A DNA stretch of 7,150 nt from Actinomycetes bacterium (GTDB taxonomy: Bacteria > Actinomycetota > Acidimicrobiia > Acidimicrobiales > UBA8190), in assembly GCA_021798135.1 (NCBI GenBank), contig JAJZYI010000182.1, positions 1 to 7,150 of the forward strand, read 5' to 3'. The notes beneath the pieces are model-generated. The model was not told where the DNA came from, searched no databases, and saw only the letters and a program-made list of their open reading frames with translations. The position numbers and the translations under genes were made by a program. Positions 5,225 through 7,150 of this stretch are shown here, piece by piece (the stretch's first letter is position 1; each line of letters starts with the position of its first letter).

Positions 5225-6481
5225 GTGGACTACGTCACCGGTTTGCGCTGCCGTGAGTGCGCGCGCACCTACCCGGCCGAGGCCCTGCACGTCTGCGACT
5301 TCTGCTTCGGGCCGCTCGAGGTCGACTACGACTACGAGCGGATCGCCGCCGACCTGAGCCGCGAGAGCATCGCGGCCGGGCCCCAGACGATCTGGCGCTA
5401 CGCGCCGCTGCTGCCGGTCGACGACCCGGCGCCGATCGACCTCGGCACCGGCTTCACGCCCCTCGTGCGGGCCGAGCGGCTCGGCGCGGCGCTGGGCCTG
5501 CGCGACCTGTGGCTGAAGAACGACACGGCCAACCCGACCGGCTCGTTCAAGGACCGCGTGGTGTCGGTCGCCCTGACCAAGGCCCGCCAGCTCGGCTTCA
5601 AGGTCGCGGCGTGCGCGTCGACGGGCAACCTGGCCAACTCGGTGGCCGCCCACGCAGCACGCGCCGGGATGGTGTCGGTCGTCTTCATCCCCCACGACCT
5701 GGAGACGGCGAAGGTCGTGACGACCGCCGTCTACGGCGGCCACGTGGTGGCGGTGGAGGGCACCTACGACGACGTGAACCGGCTGTGCGCCGAGCTCACC
5801 AGCGAGCACCCGTCGTGGGCCTTCGTGAACGTGAACGTCCGGACCTACTACGCCGAGGGGTCCAAGACCCTGGCGTTCGAGGTCGCCGAGCAGCTGGGCT
5901 GGCGGGCCCCGGACCACGTGGTGGTGCCCGTCGCGTCCGGCAGCCAGCTCACGAAGATCCGCAAGGGCTTCGGCGAGCTGTACCGCGTCGGCCTGCTCGA
6001 CGAGGAGCCGCACGTGCGGGTGTCGGGGGCGCAGGCGGCGGGCTGCGCGCCGGTGGCCGACGCCTTCGCCGCGGGGGCGGACGCCATCCGGCCGGTCAAG
6101 CCCTCCACGATCGCCAAGTCCCTGGCCATCGGCAACCCCGCCGACGGCTGGTACGCGCTCGACGCCGTCCGCCGGTCCGGCGGCGCGTTCGCCGCGGTCA
6201 CCGACGACGAGGTGATCGAGGGGATCCGCCTGCTGGCGCGCACCGAGGGCATCTTCGCCGAGACCGCCGGCGGCGTCACCATCGCGTCCCTGGGCAAGCT
6301 CGCCGCCCAGGGGGTGGTCCGGCCCGAGGAGAAGGTGGTGGCGTACGTGACCGGCCACGGCCTCAAGACCGTCGAGGCCCTGACCGGGGTGGTCGGGCCG
6401 ACCGCTACGATCGCACCCACACTCCAGGCGTTCGATGCCGCGGTGGACATCGACGCCGAGCTCGACCGGAGGGCCCGATGA
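5225..6481 (+). CDS. thrC: Threonine synthase-like PLP enzyme with N-terminal zinc ribbon
   Basis: The family converts O-phospho-L-homoserine to threonine with pyridoxal phosphate. The protein has 418 residues. An N-terminal zinc ribbon is formed by C9, C12, C24 and C27. The fold-type II PLP domain shows GTGFTPL (74-80), KNDTANPTGSFKDR (98-111) with the Schiff-base lysine K109, the substrate loop ASTGNLANS (131-139), VPVASGSQLTKIRKGF (234-249) for the PLP phosphate, KPSTIAKSLAIGNP (292-305), ETAGGVT (346-352) and VTGHGLK (375-381). The start is GTG 5225 with a strong ribosome site. The stop overlaps the cysO ATG as ATGA, so the two are coupled. A SAM riboswitch precedes it, which is odd for a threonine enzyme: SAM repression and a sulfur-carrier partner fit homocysteine formation from O-phosphohomoserine better. 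The family call is firm; the reaction (threonine synthesis, sulfhydrylation, or both) is open. Confidence 0.9.
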   Translation: MDYVTGLRCRECARTYPAEALHVCDFCFGPLEVDYDYERIAADLSRESIAAGPQTIWRYAPLLPVDDPAPIDLGTGFTPLVRAERLGAALGLRDLWLKNDTANPTGSFKDRVVSVALTKARQLGFKVAACASTGNLANSVAAHAARAGMVSVVFIPHDLETAKVVTTAVYGGHVVAVEGTYDDVNRLCAELTSEHPSWAFVNVNVRTYYAEGSKTLAFEVAEQLGWRAPDHVVVPVASGSQLTKIRKGFGELYRVGLLDEEPHVRVSGAQAAGCAPVADAFAAGADAIRPVKPSTIAKSLAIGNPADGWYALDAVRRSGGAFAAVTDDEVIEGIRLLARTEGIFAETAGGVTIASLGKLAAQGVVRPEEKVVAYVTGHGLKTVEALTGVVGPTATIAPTLQAFDAAVDIDAELDRRAR

Positions 6482-6753
6482 GCGTCACCGTCCGTATCCC
6501 GACCCAGCTGCGCAGCCTCACCGGCGGTGCCGGCGAGGTCGAGCTCCAAGGCGACACGGTCGGTGACGTCCTGCGTGCGCTCGACGGCGCGCACCCCGGG
6601 ATGGGCGAGCGGCTCTTCGACGGGGACGGCTCGCTCCGGCGGTTCGTGAACGTCTTCCTGGCCGACGAGGACGTCCGGTTCCTGAAGGGGCTGGACACGC
6701 CCGTGTCGGACGGCCAGACCATCTCGGTCGTCCCCGCCGTCGCCGGGGGCTGA
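6478..6753 (+). CDS. cysO: CysO-like ubiquitin-fold sulfur carrier protein (MoaD/ThiS family)
   Basis: The 91-residue protein has a beta-grasp fold and ends in VVPAVAGG. The terminal Gly-Gly is what MoeZ-type E1 enzymes adenylate and convert to a thiocarboxylate that donates sulfur. From memory it resembles Mycobacterium tuberculosis CysO along its whole length: VTVRIPTQLRSLTGG at the N terminus (CysO has VTVSIPTILRPHTGG), ERLFD and then RRFVNVFLADEDVRF in the middle, and PAVAGG at the end. CysO is therefore a better call than MoaD or ThiS. In M. tuberculosis CysO gives sulfur to O-phosphoserine bound by CysM, and the protease Mec releases cysteine; neither a mec nor a cysM gene is seen here. 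The partner in this operon is the ThrC-like enzyme, with an ATGA overlap. GGAGGG (6468-6473) lies four bases before ATG 6478. Sulfur donor for homocysteine or cysteine is inferred; the acceptor enzyme is unproven. Confidence 0.9.
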   Translation: MSVTVRIPTQLRSLTGGAGEVELQGDTVGDVLRALDGAHPGMGERLFDGDGSLRRFVNVFLADEDVRFLKGLDTPVSDGQTISVVPAVAGG

Positions 6754-6773
6754 CCGCTCCTTCCGGCCGAGGG

Positions 6774-6798
6774 TCGCACCACCTGCCCGGGGTGGCGA
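6774..6798 (+). terminator. Imperfect hairpin after cysO
   Basis: CCACC (6779-6783) pairs with GGTGG (6791-6795), and TCG (6774-6776) with CGA (6796-6798) across a two-base bulge. It begins 21 bases after the cysO stop. There is no T-tract, so it would be an atypical terminator or only a 3'-end stabilising structure. Confidence 0.25.
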
Positions 6799-6818
6799 GC
6801 CATCAGGAGATCGGCGCG

Positions 6819-6834
6819 GCCGCCGGCCGGCGGC
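6819..6834. repeat. 16-bp perfect GC palindrome
   Basis: GCCGCCGGCCGGCGGC is identical to its reverse complement. It is made only of G and C and has no loop, so it may be chance in this composition or a protein-binding site. No neighbour explains it. Confidence 0.3.
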
Positions 6835-7095
6835 GTGCCACCGGGCCGGCGCGGCTCGGCCACGCCCGTGGCGGCGCACACCCCTGACCTGGGGCCGGAC
6901 GGACGGCTCGGCCCCGCCGGAGGTGGCGCACGGCCTGCGGGGGAGAACGCGGCGCCCGGCAGGTGTGCCTGGCGCGGCTTTGGCGCGAGGGCTTCCCCCG
7001 CCGCCGGGCCTCCATGCGAGGCTCGCCCTGGAACACCGGCGAGCCGTGCCCCCCGCCCCAGGGGCGCGACCGGTGAGGCAGGTCCCGCGACGCCC

Positions 7096-7126
7096 TTGAC
7101 GCCCAGCGGGGATCGGGCGACATAGT
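7096..7126 (+). promoter_or_regulatory. Promoter candidate reading out of the window
   Basis: TTGACG (7096-7101) matches five of six -35 bases and CATAGT (7121-7126) four of six -10 bases. The spacer is 19 bases, slightly long. In such GC-rich DNA this pair stands out. It would drive a rightward gene that starts beyond the window edge. Confidence 0.45.
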
Positions 7127-7150
7127 GCGGGGCGGGGTGGACAGGTGGCT

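Larger units (their letters stand above)
6754..7150. other. Gene-free tail of the window with several GC-rich stem-loops
   Basis: No convincing gene is seen on either strand. The two longest open frames (6835-7125 on + and 6803-7123 on -) encode Pro/Arg/Ala/Gly-rich text without domain-like pattern or ribosome site. The stretch holds an imperfect hairpin just after cysO (6774-6798, CCACC/GGTGG with a 7-base loop), a perfect 16-bp palindrome (6819-6834), a hairpin at 6952-6975 (GCGCC/GGCGC plus AGG/CCT around TGTG) followed shortly by TTT, and a long-range pair CACCGG (7034-7039) / CCGGTG (7070-7075) enclosing a GCCCC/GGGGC element. One or more may end the thrC-cysO transcript. No tRNA, T-box or known riboswitch motif was recognised. 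The right end carries a promoter-like pair, so a gene probably begins outside the window. Confidence 0.6.

Noticed and set aside
5117..6358. A 413-codon minus-strand frame opposite thrC
   Set aside because: It lies opposite the riboswitch and a motif-complete thrC, is rich in His, Arg, Gly and Val, and has no ribosome site or domain.
6478..6753. MoaD (molybdopterin synthase small subunit) or ThiS
   Set aside because: Similarity along the whole length is to CysO, with the ending PAVAGG, and no molybdopterin or thiamine gene is nearby.
6803..7125. Open frames of 96 (+) and 106 (-) codons after cysO
   Set aside because: Low-complexity Pro/Arg/Ala text with no start signal; more likely non-coding.
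1..7150. CRISPR array, insertion sequence, tRNA or rRNA
   Set aside because: No spaced direct repeats, no transposase frame or terminal inverted repeats, and no tRNA T-loop or rRNA signature was found on either strand.

Overview
The window is a very GC-rich stretch (third codon positions almost all G or C, several GTG starts) with gene content typical of Actinomycetota: a LytR_C-domain protein, OtsB, an actinobacterial-type OtsA, glycerate kinase, GpgS, a zinc-ribbon threonine synthase and a CysO-like sulfur carrier. I suspect Acidimicrobiia or a related lineage, but the sequence alone does not settle this.

Layout. Positions 3-593 (+) hold the 3' part of a secreted or membrane-anchored protein: a Ser/Ala/Gly/Pro-rich linker followed by a LytR_C domain. 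Its stop overlaps the start of otsB (590-1375, +). otsA (1443-2882, -) faces otsB tail to tail. A spacer of about 300 bp then leads to a glycerate kinase (about 3178-4251, +), whose 3' end overlaps that of the oppositely transcribed gpgS (4217-5041, -) by 35 bp. The gpgS/thrC divergent gap holds a 16-bp dyad, a weak promoter candidate and a SAM-I-type riboswitch aptamer (about 5116-5214) that abuts the Shine-Dalgarno of thrC (5225-6481, +). thrC overlaps cysO (6478-6753, +) by 4 bp. The last roughly 400 bp carry no convincing gene, but there is a promoter-like TTGACG...CATAGT pair near the right edge.

Biology. The left two thirds form a trehalose and glucosylglycerate module. OtsA and OtsB make trehalose from an NDP-glucose and glucose-6-phosphate. 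GpgS joins glucose to 3-phosphoglycerate, the first step towards glucosylglycerate or methylglucose lipopolysaccharide. The glycerate kinase could feed or recycle the glycerate moiety.

The most interesting part is the right-hand operon. A SAM aptamer, which I can fold with P1, P2a, kink-turn, P2b, pseudoknot and P3 but no P4, sits in front of a threonine synthase-like PLP enzyme translationally coupled to a CysO-type diglycine sulfur carrier. Repression by SAM makes little sense for a pure threonine enzyme but good sense for an enzyme of homocysteine/methionine synthesis. This suggests the untested idea that the ThrC-like enzyme uses CysO thiocarboxylate as sulfur donor on O-phosphohomoserine, in parallel to CysM with O-phosphoserine.
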